In this document: in pieces, positions 18,288 to 26,679 of the stretch
Layout of the letters: each line of letters opens with the position of its first letter
How positions within the stretch are numbered: the first letter of the stretch is position 1
Assembly (NCBI GenBank): GCA_035538795.1
Contig: DATLJS010000035.1
Coordinates: 62,001 to 126,000 of the forward strand
DNA length: 64,000 nucleotides
DNA from: JAJZGK01 sp035538795
Lineage (GTDB): Bacteria; Pseudomonadota; Alphaproteobacteria; Rhodospirillales; Magnetospirillaceae
Reading direction: 5' to 3'
Made by a program: the position numbers and the translations under genes
The notes under the pieces: generated by a model
The model's database searches: none
Told to the model about the DNA's origin: nothing
The model's input: only the letters and a program-made list of their open reading frames with translations

Positions 18288-20461
18288 CAGGCCAGGCCTT
18301 CGGCCCGCGGAACCTGAGCAGCCGGCGATACGCCGCGCAGACGGGCGGCGGGCAGGCGCACGGTGACCGTCGTCCCTTCACCCACCTGGCTGGCGATTTC
18401 CAGGCTGCCGCCATGCAGCTCGACCAACCGCTTGGTGATCGGCAATCCCAGCCCCGTGCCTTCCTCGCGCCGGACCAGCGGGTTGTTCACCTGACCAAAC
18501 GGCTCCAGAACCCGCGGGATATCGCGGGGCGAGATACCGACGCCGGTATCCGACACGCGCAGCGACAGAGAACCGTCCCGCTCGCGGCCGGCACCCAAGG
18601 TAACGGTGCCGCCTTCGGGCGTGAACTTGATGGCGTTGGTGAGAAGATTCAGCATGATCTGCTTCAGGCGCAGATTGTCGGCCCAGATATGGGGCAGATC
18701 GGGGGCCAAATCGGCGGTCAGCAACACGTCGGAACGGCTTGCGCGCTCCATCACCAAATGGATGGCGCCTTGAATGCTGTGGGCGAGATCGACCTCCTCC
18801 TCTTCCAGCACAAGTTTCCCGGCTTCGACTTTGCTGAGATCCAGCATGTCGTTGATCAGTTCCAGAAGATGCCGCCCGGATTCCTGAATATGCCCCAGAT
18901 ATTCTCGGTACTTGTCGTGCCCCAGCCCGCCGAAGGGCTCGGTGTCGATGAATTCCGAATAACCGATGATGGCGTTCAGCGGCGTGCGCAGTTCGTGGCT
19001 CATGCTGGCCAGGAAATCGGATTTGGCTCGGCTGGCCCGTTCGGCCTGCTGCTTGGCCACCACCAGGGCGTCTTCCATCAGCTTGCGGTTGGAGATGTCC
19101 TCCATCACCGCCATGAACTGGGTGATTTCCCCCCGGCTACTGCGCAAGGGCGAAATCACCAGGGATTCCCAGTAAAGCTCGCCACTCTTACGGCGGTTCA
19201 GCATCTCGCCGTGCCACTCCTTGCCCGCCCGCAAGGTGCTCCACAACTCGCCGTAGACGGTTTGCGGCGTCAGCCCCGATTGCAGAAGCCGGGGCGTGTT
19301 GCCCACCAGCTCCTCGCGACTGTAGCCGGAAATGATGCAAGCCCGGGGATTGGCGTAAACGATCACCCCGTCGGTGTTGGTGATGATCACCGAAGCGGCG
19401 CTCTGCTCCAGGGCGTAATTCAGGGTGTGAACCCGTTCTTCGGCCTCGACCTGCTTGGTGACGTCACGCACCACCACGATCAGCCGGTCGAAGCCGTCCA
19501 CCGAGGTTTCCCGCACCGTCACTTCCAAATGGAAGGTCTGGTCGGCGGAATTGCGCCCTTCCACCTCTTGGCGGTTCCAGCGGCGTAATTGCGGCACGCT
19601 GTTGCTGGCGGTGGCGGGGATCAGTTCATCGAGCGGCAAGCCGACGCCGCCGGCTTCGGTCAGATGGAAGATGCCCAAAGCCGCCGGGTTCAAGGCTTCG
19701 ACCCGGCGCTGATTGGGGTCCACCACCAGAATGCCGTCGGCCAGAGAATCCACCACCGAACGGTGATAACCCTCCAAAGCCGCCAACTGCGCCACCGATT
19801 CCCCGGTCTGGCGCAGCAGCGGGCGGAACACCTTCCAGGCCATCAGGATCAGCAGCGCCAGGAACAGCGGTTCGCCGATCAGGGCGAAGCGGTTCAGATC
19901 GACCACCCGGTGGCGCAGTCCCTCCGCCAGAGTCGCCACAAGGGAATCCAGTCCCTCGGACAGCCCGTCGCGGCTCAACTGGTCGATGCGGCGCACTTGC
20001 TCGTCGCCGTGCACCACCATGTCGTCGGGCTGCTGCACCAGGGCGGCCACGGCGTTATCCAATTCGAGAATACGCCGCGACAGTTTGTAGGGGTCTTCGT
20101 AAAGAATGGCCTGGGCTTTCTTCTGGGCCTCAGGTCCGGCCACGGAATAGTCCAGAGAGTTCTGCACCGCCACCAATTGCTGGGCGGTATTGCGCAGATT
20201 TTCCCGAATCGCCTCGCGCTTGGGGCCGGCCGGCGTATCGATGATGCGCAGGGAATCCGTGGCGATGCGCTCCACCAGCACCCGCTGATGAGCCGAAACG
20301 GTGAGCAGCGACGCCCCTTCGTCCTGGCCGCTGACCAGAGAGGAGAACACGCTGAAAGCCCCCAGCGACACCACGCCCAGCATGACGAGAATCAGGAAAA
20401 AACGCAGGCGCAGCCACCGGCTCAGCCGATGACCGATTTCCTGTCCCGTACCGCGGCGCAT
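18287..20461 (-). CDS. Membrane sensor histidine kinase with two PAS domains
   Basis: This 724-residue kinase has TM1 (about 16-40), a helical periplasmic domain (about 45-205), TM2 (about 207-224), then two PAS domains (about 235-350 and 360-475). The kinase core has the phosphoacceptor His in MSHELRTPLNAIIGYSEF and an ATPase domain containing VSDTGVGISPRDIPRVLEPF and GTGLGLPI. The periplasmic part contains SAHQRVLVERIATDSLRI, like the type IV pilus-receptor or nitrate-sensor helical bundles, but the ligand is unknown. No receiver domain or cognate regulator gene is adjacent, so it is an orphan kinase in this window. Confidence 0.92.
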   Translation of the reverse strand: MRRGTGQEIGHRLSRWLRLRFFLILVMLGVVSLGAFSVFSSLVSGQDEGASLLTVSAHQRVLVERIATDSLRIIDTPAGPKREAIRENLRNTAQQLVAVQNSLDYSVAGPEAQKKAQAILYEDPYKLSRRILELDNAVAALVQQPDDMVVHGDEQVRRIDQLSRDGLSEGLDSLVATLAEGLRHRVVDLNRFALIGEPLFLALLILMAWKVFRPLLRQTGESVAQLAALEGYHRSVVDSLADGILVVDPNQRRVEALNPAALGIFHLTEAGGVGLPLDELIPATASNSVPQLRRWNRQEVEGRNSADQTFHLEVTVRETSVDGFDRLIVVVRDVTKQVEAEERVHTLNYALEQSAASVIITNTDGVIVYANPRACIISGYSREELVGNTPRLLQSGLTPQTVYGELWSTLRAGKEWHGEMLNRRKSGELYWESLVISPLRSSRGEITQFMAVMEDISNRKLMEDALVVAKQQAERASRAKSDFLASMSHELRTPLNAIIGYSEFIDTEPFGGLGHDKYREYLGHIQESGRHLLELINDMLDLSKVEAGKLVLEEEEVDLAHSIQGAIHLVMERASRSDVLLTADLAPDLPHIWADNLRLKQIMLNLLTNAIKFTPEGGTVTLGAGRERDGSLSLRVSDTGVGISPRDIPRVLEPFGQVNNPLVRREEGTGLGLPITKRLVELHGGSLEIASQVGEGTTVTVRLPAARLRGVSPAAQVPRAEGLA

Positions 20462-20550
20462 GTCGCTTCCGCTGGCCAGTGGATCCTCCTACTCTCCGGG
20501 CCCCCATATGCCTCCAGCCAGGAGGCCATTTATAAATATAGTAAAATTCG

Positions 20551-21468
20551 TCAGCCTGCCAATGTTTCGCCCACGACCATCATATGACCAGGCTGACCAT
20601 GGATATAACCGTTGGAAAACTCCGCGTCGGGATTAAGCTTTTCAAGCAATTCCTCGGCCTCCGCGGCCGCCAGTTTTCCGTCTAGAACATCCCGGAACAA
20701 CCGGGCCACGGCCACCATGTCGCAGCTATGGGGCGACAAGCGGAAACGCCCGACCCCCAATGTGGTAAGCGATTGCAGTTCCGACAACAGGTTCAGGTAA
20801 TGATAGGACATGGTCTGGGTGCCGTTGACCGTCAGGAACGGTTTCCCCTCCATGGTGTCGACCACCATGCCGTCGGCGTCGTCACCGCAGACATACTGGC
20901 AGCCATCCTTGTGCAGATTGCGCGATCGGGCGTGATAGCAACGGGCGGAAATAGCCAAGGGCAGGCGGCCGAAGGCCATGACCTCGATCTCGGCCTGCTT
21001 TTCGGCCGCCATCACGGCGATGGTCGCGGCCGGCAATTCCGGAGGCAGGCAGACCCGCACCGCGCCCTTGCGGGCGACATAGGCCAGGGTGCCCTCGTTA
21101 TAGACGTTGACCAGCGGACCGATGACATGAGGTTTGCCGGCCAGGGCGGCGGCGGCGGAGTAATCGTTGGCCTCGACCAGGAAATCCCCTGCTCCCGCCG
21201 CCAGCGAACGAATGCCGTCGCGTTCGCGCTCGGTCATCACCAGGGCCAGCGAGGACAAAACCACATCCTTGCCGGCGGCGCTCAGGCGCTCGGCCACGTC
21301 AGGAATATATTTCTCGAAGAAAGGCGCGCGCTTCGAGCACACCACTTCCCCCAGATGCACCGTGTCCACCGGGGCTTCGTCGGCGATGCGGAAATAGAAA
21401 TCACGCCAGACCTCGGCCTTCCAGTTGAACAGGCAGGGACCGATGGACAGCTTTGCGTCGGCGCTCAT
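20551..21468 (-). CDS. ubiV: UbiV, O2-independent ubiquinone hydroxylation subunit
   Basis: This 305-residue U32-family protein matches UbiV. Four cysteines (C44, C177, C190, C194) have the same spacing (13 and 4 for the last three) as the residues I recall binding the [4Fe-4S] cluster in E. coli UbiV. UbiU-UbiV forms a heterodimer that hydroxylates the ubiquinone ring without oxygen, using prephenate as the hydroxyl donor. The ATG at 21468 has an AGGAG and overlaps the ubiU stop by four bases (ATGA). The order ubiT-ubiU-ubiV and the tight overlaps show one operon. No key residue is missing. Confidence 0.95.
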   Translation of the reverse strand: MSADAKLSIGPCLFNWKAEVWRDFYFRIADEAPVDTVHLGEVVCSKRAPFFEKYIPDVAERLSAAGKDVVLSSLALVMTERERDGIRSLAAGAGDFLVEANDYSAAAALAGKPHVIGPLVNVYNEGTLAYVARKGAVRVCLPPELPAATIAVMAAEKQAEIEVMAFGRLPLAISARCYHARSRNLHKDGCQYVCGDDADGMVVDTMEGKPFLTVNGTQTMSYHYLNLLSELQSLTTLGVGRFRLSPHSCDMVAVARLFRDVLDGKLAAAEAEELLEKLNPDAEFSNGYIHGQPGHMMVVGETLAG

Positions 21469-22475
21469 CGCCAGCTCCTCTCATAGGCGCCGGCGGTCTG
21501 CCGGTTGCCTTCGGTGATGCCGTCCAGATCGATCTCGGGCGGCGTCTCGCCGCGGCGGATGGCGTCGACGGCGCGGCGGAAAGCCGTCACGACGTTGCCC
21601 ACATAGGCGCGGCCCCGCTGACGGCCCTCGATTTTAAAGGCGGTGACGCCGGCGGCGATCAATTCCGGCAGCAGCGACAGGGTGTTCAGCGAAGTCGGCT
21701 CCTCGAACAAATAGCTGAGCTTGCCGTTGGCCTCGAAGCGCCCCTTGCACAGGGTGGGATAGCCGGCGGGCTCGCCGGAGCCGAAGGTGTTGATGGTGAA
21801 GCCGCCCAGCTGGCTGACCACCTTGTCGCCTTTTTCCACATAGCGCACATGGCTGGCCGGCGAACAGACGCCGTTCATGTTGGGCGACAGGCCGGTGGCA
21901 TAGGACGACAGGGAGCAACGCCCCTCGGCCATGACGCACAGCCCGCCAAAGACGAACACCTCCATCTCGATGGGAACCTGGGAGCACAGAGCGGCGATTT
22001 CCGGCACGGTCAGCACGCGCGGCAGCACCGCCCGCTGAATACCGAAAGCCTCATGATAAAAACGGATGGCCTCGGCGCTGGAGGCCGAAGCCTGCACCGA
22101 CAGATGCAGCCGCAATTCGGGATGCCGGCGCGAGGCGTAATCGCACAGACCGACATCGGCGACGATCACCGCATCGGCCTTCAGTCTGGCGGCGTCGTCC
22201 ACCGCCTGATGCCAGATCTCGGGTTTGCCGGCGCGGGGGAAAGTGTTGATGGCCACCAGCACCTTGGTGCCGCGTTCGTGGGCGTAAGCGATGCCGTCGG
22301 CCAATTCCGGGCGGCTGAAGTTCAGGCCGGGAAAATTGCGGGCGTTGGTTTCGTCGCGGAAACCGACATAAACGCAATCGGCCCCGGCGTCGACGGCGGC
22401 TTTCAGGGCGGCGGGCGTGCCGGCCGGGCAAACCAGCTCGACCTTCTTGGCCAGTTCGAGATTTTCTGCGGTCAT
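21465..22475 (-). CDS. ubiU: UbiU, O2-independent ubiquinone hydroxylation subunit (U32 family)
   Basis: This 336-residue protein opens with ELVCPAGTPAALKAAVDAGA, the standard U32 start. It has Cys at 180, 187, 204 and 243; the spacings 7, 17 and 39 are the same as those I recall for the [4Fe-4S] ligands of E. coli UbiU. It acts with UbiV in anaerobic ring hydroxylation of ubiquinone precursors. It overlaps ubiV downstream (ATGA) and ubiT upstream (22472-22475), giving a coupled ubiTUV unit. It allows the cell to respire nitrate or similar acceptors through ubiquinone when O2 is absent. Confidence 0.96.
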   Translation of the reverse strand: MTAENLELAKKVELVCPAGTPAALKAAVDAGADCVYVGFRDETNARNFPGLNFSRPELADGIAYAHERGTKVLVAINTFPRAGKPEIWHQAVDDAARLKADAVIVADVGLCDYASRRHPELRLHLSVQASASSAEAIRFYHEAFGIQRAVLPRVLTVPEIAALCSQVPIEMEVFVFGGLCVMAEGRCSLSSYATGLSPNMNGVCSPASHVRYVEKGDKVVSQLGGFTINTFGSGEPAGYPTLCKGRFEANGKLSYLFEEPTSLNTLSLLPELIAAGVTAFKIEGRQRGRAYVGNVVTAFRRAVDAIRRGETPPEIDLDGITEGNRQTAGAYERSWR

Positions 22476-23155
22476 GAACGATGCTCGCGGTGACGGAGGG
22501 TACGGCGGATTTGGGCCAACTCGCCCTCAAGTTCGGCGATGCGGTTGCTCAGGCCTTCGGCCCGGCGCTGCTCGGCGCCGACCAGGGATTGCCGCACCAT
22601 CGACATATCGCGGGACAAGCGGCCGTATAGCCAGCCGCCGATGGTGGTGAAATGGCGCAACGGCTTGGCCAGCGGCCCGATCGTGGCGGCGAAATCGGCT
22701 TCGAGATCGATACCGGCGCCGTCCATGGCGTTGCGCAGGGCCAGAACCACTTCGGTATCCCCCTCGATCACCAGTTGGCGCGAGAAGAAGGCGGCATCGC
22801 CGTCGATGCGGCCTTCGGCCAGGGCGAACAGCATCTCCAGCGGCCCTCGGATGACGGCGCTGGGGCGGATGTCGTCGAAATCACGGCAGACGGTCAGGCG
22901 CGGCTGTTCGGGAATCGGCTCCAACACCAGAGTGAAGGGCAAATCCACCGGATCGATCCCCACCACGGCGTCGGGATAAGCGGCCAGACGCTCCAGAATG
23001 TCCGGATGCCGGCTGCGCACCACTTTTAAAATGGCGTCGAACAACGGCTGAAGCAGGCGCGGCGGCACCGGGGCCAGGGCCAGGCCGGCCAACAGAACCG
23101 GCGAAAACGGCGGATCGACGGGACGCGAAGGCTGGTCCGCGCGATGAATCACCAT
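22472..23155 (-). CDS. ubiT: UbiT, SCP2-domain lipid-binding accessory factor
   Basis: This 227-residue protein contains an SCP2-type lipid-binding domain (about 70-170, with RGPLEMLFALAEGRIDGDAAFFSR and the GDTEVVLALRNAMD motif). It is the partner of UbiU and UbiV in anaerobic ubiquinone synthesis and is thought to hold the hydrophobic intermediates. A C-terminal coiled-coil tail (NRIAELEGELAQIRRTL) resembles that of UbiJ, its aerobic counterpart. The gene overlaps ubiU by four bases and starts 68 bp after nnrU ends, so it is probably transcribed with nnrU from the FNR-box promoter upstream. Confidence 0.92.
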   Translation of the reverse strand: MVIHRADQPSRPVDPPFSPVLLAGLALAPVPPRLLQPLFDAILKVVRSRHPDILERLAAYPDAVVGIDPVDLPFTLVLEPIPEQPRLTVCRDFDDIRPSAVIRGPLEMLFALAEGRIDGDAAFFSRQLVIEGDTEVVLALRNAMDGAGIDLEADFAATIGPLAKPLRHFTTIGGWLYGRLSRDMSMVRQSLVGAEQRRAEGLSNRIAELEGELAQIRRTLRHREHRS

Positions 23156-23223
23156 GACCTGATCAACTCCCAGCTATGAAGCCGAAACGAAAGGCAGAAC
23201 AAAGCACCCGCGCCCCTCTTCCG

Positions 23224-23883
23224 TCAAGAACCTAAGATCGTTAAGGGATTGAACCCGAAGACCGGCTCGTGCAGATGCAGCAATGCGCCATAAAGCAGCA
23301 GTCCGCCCAAAGCCCTCAGCAACAGGCCCGGCAGGTCGGACGGCGAAAAGCGGATTCGCACCCGCAGGGACTGCAACTCACGGCGGCGGCGGTCGAACAG
23401 CGCCATCCCCATCAGGCTGAAGCCGCACAAAGCGCCGAACAGCAGGACGGCGCGCAATTCTCCGTTGGGAAAAAGATGGCTGCCCGACCATAAAGCCGCC
23501 GCCCACAGAACCGGATGCCGGGTCAAGGCAACGATGCCGGGCCGAGCCGGGTTGAAGCCTTGCCGTCCCGCCCCCAGAGAAAAAGGGTTGGCCGAAGTCA
23601 GCCCGGCCACCAGCAGCATGCAGGCGAAGGGCATGGTCAGCAGCGGCACCCACCGCGCCCAATCGTGAAATCCCCACAAAACCAGCCGCGGCGCCGCCAG
23701 CGTGGCCGCCACCAGCCAAACCAGGGTCAGCGTCGCCAAAAGCGAATGGACGATCAGATAGCCCTTCTCGCCGAGAAGGGCCACCAGCCGCCCGCGCACT
23801 CCCGGCAGCGACGGCAGACTATGGGTGGCGAAAAAAGCCCCCAAAGCGGCGTAAAGAGAAAGAAAGCTTTCGGTCTCGGGCAT
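23224..23883 (-). CDS. nnrU: NnrU-family membrane protein
   Basis: This protein of about 219 residues has six or so membrane segments, with the NnrU hallmarks GARQGFNPARPGIVALTRHPVLWA and ALWSGSHLFPNGELRAVLLF. NnrU is found next to denitrification genes in alphaproteobacteria and is related to the NnuR/isoprenylcysteine-methyltransferase-like membrane fold; its biochemical role is not settled. A perfect FNR/NnrR-type box is centred about 45 bp upstream of ATG 23883. If that box activates from the usual -41.5 position, the transcript starts near 23887, which favours ATG 23883 over the upstream TTG at 23904. The ubiTUV genes follow on the same strand. Confidence 0.88.
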   Translation of the reverse strand: MPETESFLSLYAALGAFFATHSLPSLPGVRGRLVALLGEKGYLIVHSLLATLTLVWLVAATLAAPRLVLWGFHDWARWVPLLTMPFACMLLVAGLTSANPFSLGAGRQGFNPARPGIVALTRHPVLWAAALWSGSHLFPNGELRAVLLFGALCGFSLMGMALFDRRRRELQSLRVRIRFSPSDLPGLLLRALGGLLLYGALLHLHEPVFGFNPLTILGS

Positions 23884-23921
23884 GATGGCCGCACTCTGCC
23901 TCAAAGTGGCGGCGACCTGCT

Positions 23922-23935
23922 TTGATCCGCATCAA
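23922..23935 (-). promoter_or_regulatory. FNR/NnrR-type binding site upstream of nnrU-ubiTUV
   Basis: TTGAT-CCGC-ATCAA matches the FNR/ANR/NnrR consensus TTGAT-N4-ATCAA at all ten defined positions. It lies just inside the 3' end of the pentapeptide-repeat gene and about 40 bp before nnrU. It is the best regulatory match in the window and predicts induction at low oxygen or by nitric oxide. Confidence 0.85.
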
Positions 23936-25383
23936 GCCTGCGACGGGGCCGGCAGCAAACGCAATCCCGGCGGCAGCTTGGTCTTGGCGTCGCCAGTGGC
24001 CGATTCCAATTGAGCCTGGGTCATGCCCTTGGCTCCGGACAGATCGGCTCCGGCCAGCAAGACTCCCAACAAATTGGCTCCCTTCAAATCGGCGCCGTCG
24101 AAAACGGAGCCCGACAGGTCGGCGCCGGCCAGATCGGCCCCTTTCAGATTGACCCCCTCCATCCGGCAGCCGCGCAGATGGGCGTGACGCAGGCGGGCGA
24201 CGGCCAGATTGGCCTCTTTCATCTGGCCGCCGATGATTTCGGCGTGCCGCAGATCGGCGCCGTGCAGTTCCGCCTTGGTGAAATCGCTGCCCGACAAATC
24301 GCAGCGGCGCAAGGAAGCGTTGGTCAGCGGGGCCTCTGCCAACGTCCGTCCCGACAAATCCTCGCCCTCCAGGTTGGCCCGTTTGCCCTGGGTGCCTCCC
24401 GACTTCACCCACAAGGCATGTTCCTCAAGGATGGCGTCCAAGTCCCGCCCAGCCACCGGCTGACCGTCGTTGGGCTTGGGTTCCGCTGGAGGTTCGAATG
24501 CGTCGCCCCCCGGCTTCGTCTTGCTTTTGGTGGATGAAGCATCGCTCCAGCCGTCATCTTCGGCCTTCGGTTTCGGCGGAGCCGCCTCCGCCGCCTCGAA
24601 AAATTCCTTGGGCTTGGCGGGGAACGGCTCAAGCGCCTCGTCGCCATAAGTGCCGCCCCGCTTGGAGGCGGCATCGGCAACGTCAAGCCCAGCGCCGCCG
24701 TGAGCGATCGGCAAGACGCCGGTGCCAACCGGCGATGGCGGCCGGGCGGCCACACCGTCGGGTGGTGGAAGCGAGGACGACAAGCGACGCAGGGGAACGG
24801 GTTTGGGACCGGCCGACGCCGGGGCCTCGCGACGGTGATGGGACAATTCCGGCGGTGTTTCCGCCAAAGTCGGCGCCGGATGCGGCCGCGACACAGGAGC
24901 AGGCGCAACCGCGACCCGGCGGGGATTGCGGCAAACCGACTGCACCGCCTTCAGCATCAATTCGCCGGTCACGGGCTTTTTCAGCACGCCGTGCACGCCC
25001 AACCCGCAAACCTCGCGCAGGGCGTCGCCGGCCATGTCCTTGACCATCAAAAGCAGAGGAAGATCGGCACAGGGGCTGGATTTCGATTGGCGCAACCAGC
25101 GCATCAACTCCACCAGGGCAATGTCGTTGCGGCCCAGCTCTATCAGCGCCACGTCGGCCCCGTACTGACACAAGGCCTCGCGCGCGTCTTCGACCAGAGG
25201 CAGACTGATGACCTCGGCGGCACGCTGCTGCTTGAACAGCCCCCGGGCCCAGAAACGAAACTGGTCGTCGCCGTCCACCAACAGGATGCGCAGTTTTTTC
25301 CAGTCGAAGGTCAGAACGAAAGCTCCCTTAGCCAGCCACGTGACAGCCAAACAGAGTGTGGCCCCGAGGGAGCCACAATTCAA
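23932..25383 (-). CDS. Degenerate receiver domain fused to pentapeptide repeats
   Basis: The protein has three parts. An N-terminal receiver-like domain (about 115 residues beginning LRILLVDGDD) keeps the acidic pair and the late Lys (LKKPV), but the phosphoacceptor position reads ALIELG, with Glu in place of Asp. A linker of about 170 residues rich in Pro, Ala and Lys follows. The C-terminal part (about 135 residues) has some two dozen A(D/N)LxG pentapeptides that should form a right-handed beta-helix. The start is unclear: TTG at 25383 has no SD, whereas AAGGGAG sits 8 nt before a CTG at about 25314 where the receiver begins. Glu could mimic constant phosphorylation. The function is unknown; the architecture is unusual. 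Confidence 0.85.
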   Translation of the reverse strand: MNCGSLGATLCLAVTWLAKGAFVLTFDWKKLRILLVDGDDQFRFWARGLFKQQRAAEVISLPLVEDAREALCQYGADVALIELGRNDIALVELMRWLRQSKSSPCADLPLLLMVKDMAGDALREVCGLGVHGVLKKPVTGELMLKAVQSVCRNPRRVAVAPAPVSRPHPAPTLAETPPELSHHRREAPASAGPKPVPLRRLSSSLPPPDGVAARPPSPVGTGVLPIAHGGAGLDVADAASKRGGTYGDEALEPFPAKPKEFFEAAEAAPPKPKAEDDGWSDASSTKSKTKPGGDAFEPPAEPKPNDGQPVAGRDLDAILEEHALWVKSGGTQGKRANLEGEDLSGRTLAEAPLTNASLRRCDLSGSDFTKAELHGADLRHAEIIGGQMKEANLAVARLRHAHLRGCRMEGVNLKGADLAGADLSGSVFDGADLKGANLLGVLLAGADLSGAKGMTQAQLESATGDAKTKLPPGLRLLPAPSQA

Positions 25384-25591
25384 CCGGTCGACCTATATCT
25401 TTGGTGTGTAGGTAAGAGATTTCATAAGGCGGAGAAGGCTGCCGAGGCTAGCCGGTCGCGGCGCAACATCCCCCCTGGACTTATGCGCAGCACGACCGGC
25501 GTCCCCGCCCATCCCCGTAGGGAATACCCACACTATCCATGCGGGTTGTCAAAAAATTATGACTAAAAGTGTAAACCGAATGTAACGGCGA

Positions 25592-25626
25592 TAAAAATAG
25601 CCGGACCGCTCCGCGTGTCCGGTTAT
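25592..25626 (-). terminator. Rho-independent terminator of the OmpR-type regulator gene
   Basis: ATAGCCGGAC (25597-25606) pairs with GTCCGGTTAT (25617-25626), with one G-T pair and a 10-base loop. On the minus strand the stem is followed by a T run (complement of 25592-25597), just after the regulator gene ends at 25649. Confidence 0.8.
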
Positions 25627-25648
25627 TGCGCCTTTCGCGGGTCGGAAA

Positions 25649-26398
25649 TCAGCCGGCGGAAATCGACGGAGCGAATTTATAGCCGTAGCCGTGGGACGTC
25701 AGAATCATGGTCGGCGACTTGGGGTCGGCTTCCATCTTGCGGCGCAGACGGCTGACCAGAACGTCGATGGTGCGGTCGACCGGCGTCCAGAACTGGCTGC
25801 CGATGGCGTCCAGCAACTGATCCCGCGACAGAACCCGTCCGGCGCTGTTGATCAGGGCCGTCAACAGATCGAACTCGGCGCGGGTCAGGTTGACCTCTTC
25901 CCCTTTCGGGTTCACCAGGGTTCGCTTGGCCATATCCATTTCCCAACCGTCGAAGCGGCGGACTTCGGAGCCGGGCGGGCCGTCCACGCGCCGGGTCGAG
26001 CGGGGCTGGTTCAAGCGGCGTAGCAGGTTCTTGACCAAAGCCACCAGCTCGCGGGGAAAGAAAGGCTTCGTCACATAATGATCCGCACCCATTTCCAGGC
26101 CGATCACTCGGTCAATATCTTCCTTGCGCGACGTCAGCATGATGATGCCGACGTCGGATTTGGCGCGCAGCTCACGGGCAATATACAGGCCGTCGTCGTC
26201 AGGCAGGTTCAAGTCCAGCAGAATCAAATCGAAACGGCATTGGGAAATCGCATCCTGGGCTTCGGCACCGCTGGCGGCGGTGGTGACCCTGAAACCCTCG
26301 GCTTCCATCAAGGAGGCAATCATGGCCTGGGTTGCCGGCTCATCCTCCAGCACCAGGATATGGTAGTCTCGACCCATTGTGCCCAACCTTTTCACCAT
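25649..26398 (-). CDS. OmpR/PhoB-family response regulator
   Basis: This regulator of about 249 residues has an N-terminal receiver (acidic residues in VLEDEP, phosphoacceptor Asp in LILLDLNLPDDDG, Thr in MLTSR and Lys in VTKPF) and a C-terminal winged-helix DNA-binding domain (LTRAEFDLLTALINSAGRVLS, ending in TSHGYGYKF). All active-site residues are present. I chose ATG 26398, which has GAGGTGG upstream; ATG 26377 (MGRDYHILVLEDE) is an equally reasonable start. It is an orphan, with no kinase gene next to it. The transglutaminase operon diverges about 280 bp away and could be a target, but this is only positional. Confidence 0.92.
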   Translation of the reverse strand: MVKRLGTMGRDYHILVLEDEPATQAMIASLMEAEGFRVTTAASGAEAQDAISQCRFDLILLDLNLPDDDGLYIARELRAKSDVGIIMLTSRKEDIDRVIGLEMGADHYVTKPFFPRELVALVKNLLRRLNQPRSTRRVDGPPGSEVRRFDGWEMDMAKRTLVNPKGEEVNLTRAEFDLLTALINSAGRVLSRDQLLDAIGSQFWTPVDRTIDVLVSRLRRKMEADPKSPTMILTSHGYGYKFAPSISAG

Positions 26399-26679
26399 AA
26401 CCACCTCAGGCTGCCGCCGGAGGCGATCCACCACCCCGAATATATTATTTCACGAATACTATGGCATTGAAGAGACACCCACGCAACCTCGCGAATATGA
26501 CATCCGCTTAGTTCCTGACCGACAGGCGTGGTTTTTCGAATACCCAAATTACCCACAATTTCACCACGTCAGAATGCGACAGAATCATCGAAGAAGAAAT
26601 TCCACTTTGCCCCCTTGCCCCGACTGATGGTTTGCGCCATTGATCAAAAAAGACGCGCACTAGCGGGGAAGCCTAACGG

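Noticed and set aside
20510..20526. GCCTCC/GGAGGC hairpin between ubiV and the PAS kinase gene
   Set aside because: A six-bp stem without a T run; too weak to call a terminator.
23130..23175. TTGAT near the ubiT start as a second FNR box
   Set aside because: Only one half-site matches and it overlaps the ribosome site, so I assign control to the upstream perfect box.
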